DNA of 64,000 nucleotides, taken from the NCBI GenBank assembly GCA_947579665.1, contig OX388345.1, forward strand, positions 72,717,454 through 72,781,453, read 5' to 3'. This DNA comes from Sympetrum striolatum (Eukaryota > Arthropoda > Insecta > Odonata > Libellulidae). Position 1 is the stretch's first letter, and each line of letters begins with the position of its first letter. The position numbers were made by a program, and so were the translations under genes. Below are positions 63,225 to 64,000 of this stretch, in pieces. A model generated the notes under the pieces. The model saw nothing but the letters and a program-made list of their open reading frames with translations. It had not been told where the DNA came from and made no database searches.

Positions 63225-63290
63225 CAGTAGAACCCCGGTAATCCGGACACTCGCTAATCCGGAACCCTCGGTAATCCGGACGGTCCATTG
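63225..63290 (+). repeat. Terminal repeat of the pogo/Tigger-type element with three iterated words
   Basis: The outermost 60 bases hold the iterations CGGTAATCCGGAC, CGCTAATCCGGAA and CGGTAATCCGGAC at 17-bp spacing. Iterated terminal words usually mark transposase-binding sites in this superfamily; that role is inferred here. The matching inverted end should lie to the right of the window. Confidence 0.75.
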
Positions 63291-63643
63291 GGAGTTATGC
63301 AAACCCGCAACTTCTTCTTGTGAACATATAAACACTCATATTATTATCAAGAAACGAGAGGTGGACTGACTATTTGAAAAATGTCTCCATAGGCTGCAAT
63401 GATGTGATGGAGGGCGAAGTATTTCGTTTATTGTGATAAGACATCTAAGTTGTGATACTTTTCTGAGACAGCATTTTTCCATTAGGAATGCTTAATATGT
63501 GCGAGACTAAACAATTTCGAAAGACAATAAATTTTCAGTTGCAGCAGGGTATCACTTCTCAAAACATCACGTTCATTAAAATGCTATGAGAGAAGAGCCG
63601 AAAGAAATAATCCTTCCCTTTGATAGACGTCCAATGAGGGTGA

Positions 63644-64000
63644 CCATGCATGCGCTATAGAGTTGGTGTTTATCAGCGAGAAAAGCTAAACAATTTTAAG
63701 TTACTGCGTGTAATCAATGAGAAAGTAATTAAAGCGAGGATTAAATTTATGCCGTGTGCAAATGTGACTGGCAAACATAAGCTTCCTCTGTTTGTTGTCG
63801 GAACAGCAAAAAATCCCCGTGCATTCAAGTCAGTCACACTACCTGTGTGCTATCGAGGGCAAAAAAACTCTTGGGTCACACGAAAATTATTTTTTGATTG
63901 GTTTAAAACAGAATTCGTTCCAGCAGTTCGACAACATATGAAATCCGTCAATTTATCACAACGTGCTTTATTGTTGCTTGATAATTGTCCTGGCCATCCT
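63644..64000 (+). pseudogene. DDE_1-type (Tigger/jerky-like) transposase fragment, N-terminally truncated
   Basis: The frame is open for 119 codons, from just after a TGA at 63641 to the window edge. From about 63743 it matches the DDE_1 superfamily endonuclease core of pogo/Tigger and jerky-related transposases: MPCANVTGKHKLPLFVVG, NPRAFKSV, LPVCYRGQKNSWVT, LFFDWFKTEF and LLLLDNCPGHP. The Asp of LLLLDNCPGH is the second catalytic acidic residue. The first (usually in a DET or DEK context, some 40 residues before the CAN motif) is not visible in frame, and the N-terminal DNA-binding domains are absent. The third would lie past the edge. This is probably a defective copy. Confidence 0.85.

Larger units (their letters stand above)
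63225..64000 (+). mobile_element. pogo/Tigger-type (Tc1/mariner superfamily) DNA transposon, left part, cut by the window edge
   Basis: The element begins right after a TA dinucleotide (63223-63224) with CAGTAGAACCCCGGTAATCC, the kind of CAGTA-type terminus seen in pogo/Tigger elements. The end contains three direct copies of a GGTAATCCGGAC-like word at about 63237, 63254 and 63271, a likely transposase-binding array. A DDE transposase reading frame starts about 0.4 kb inside and runs off the window. Only about 420 bp separate the terminus from the catalytic domain and no helix-turn-helix (CENP-B/psq-type) coding is visible there, so the copy is internally deleted or degenerate. The right terminus lies outside the window. 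Confidence 0.85.

Overview
The window looks like eukaryotic, most likely insect, nuclear DNA. It is AT-rich and gene-poor, with one large GC-rich coding exon and many decayed interspersed repeats: tRNA-derived SINE-like copies, non-LTR retrotransposon tails, small inverted-repeat (MITE-like) elements and a pogo/Tigger-type DNA transposon. The species cannot be named from the sequence.

The only protein-coding gene I can support is on the minus strand at about 19.7-21.4 kb. It is the N-terminal exon of a WDR47 (nemitin) orthologue, a LisH/CTLH/WD40 protein of the neuronal microtubule cytoskeleton. The exon ends in a consensus splice donor at 19686/19685. A strong polypyrimidine acceptor at 21435 implies a separate upstream exon. 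The WD40-repeat exons were not recognised in the 19.7 kb to the left, so they lie in short exons I could not detect or beyond the left edge. Because the gene reads leftward, the DNA left of 19685 is intronic at least at first. The DNA right of 21435 probably begins as the first intron, of unknown extent.

Layout. 1-12 kb: unannotated AT-rich DNA with modestly GC-richer patches, a degenerate ~272-bp tandem duplication at 4.66 kb and an inverted-repeat element at 5.1 kb that carries a hammerhead-like motif. 12-19.6 kb: a 77-bp hairpin MITE, a TTAA-flanked piggyBac-like MITE, a dispersed-repeat copy, two tRNA-like SINE copies and a 169-bp tandem duplication just inside the WDR47 intron. 19.7-21.4 kb: the WDR47 exon. 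21.8-22.2 kb: a 208-bp tandem duplication. 22-42 kb: mostly unannotated AT-rich DNA with hammerhead-like motifs at 26.5, 26.9 and 34.7 kb and SINE-like copies at 29, 38.4, 39.5 and 41.7 kb. 42-64 kb: three fragments of one LINE family (42.5, 57.2-58.0, 60.6 kb), the second copy of the 77-bp MITE, a 166-bp tandem duplication, a degenerate ~160-bp tandem array at 61 kb, and at the right edge the left end of a pogo/Tigger-type element running off the window.

No operon, CRISPR array, phage, rRNA or intact tRNA gene is present, and I found no convincing new multi-gene system. The most useful leads are the recurring GATGA-hairpin-GAAAC structures, the near-identical 77-bp MITE pair and the small tandem duplications of 156-208 bp.
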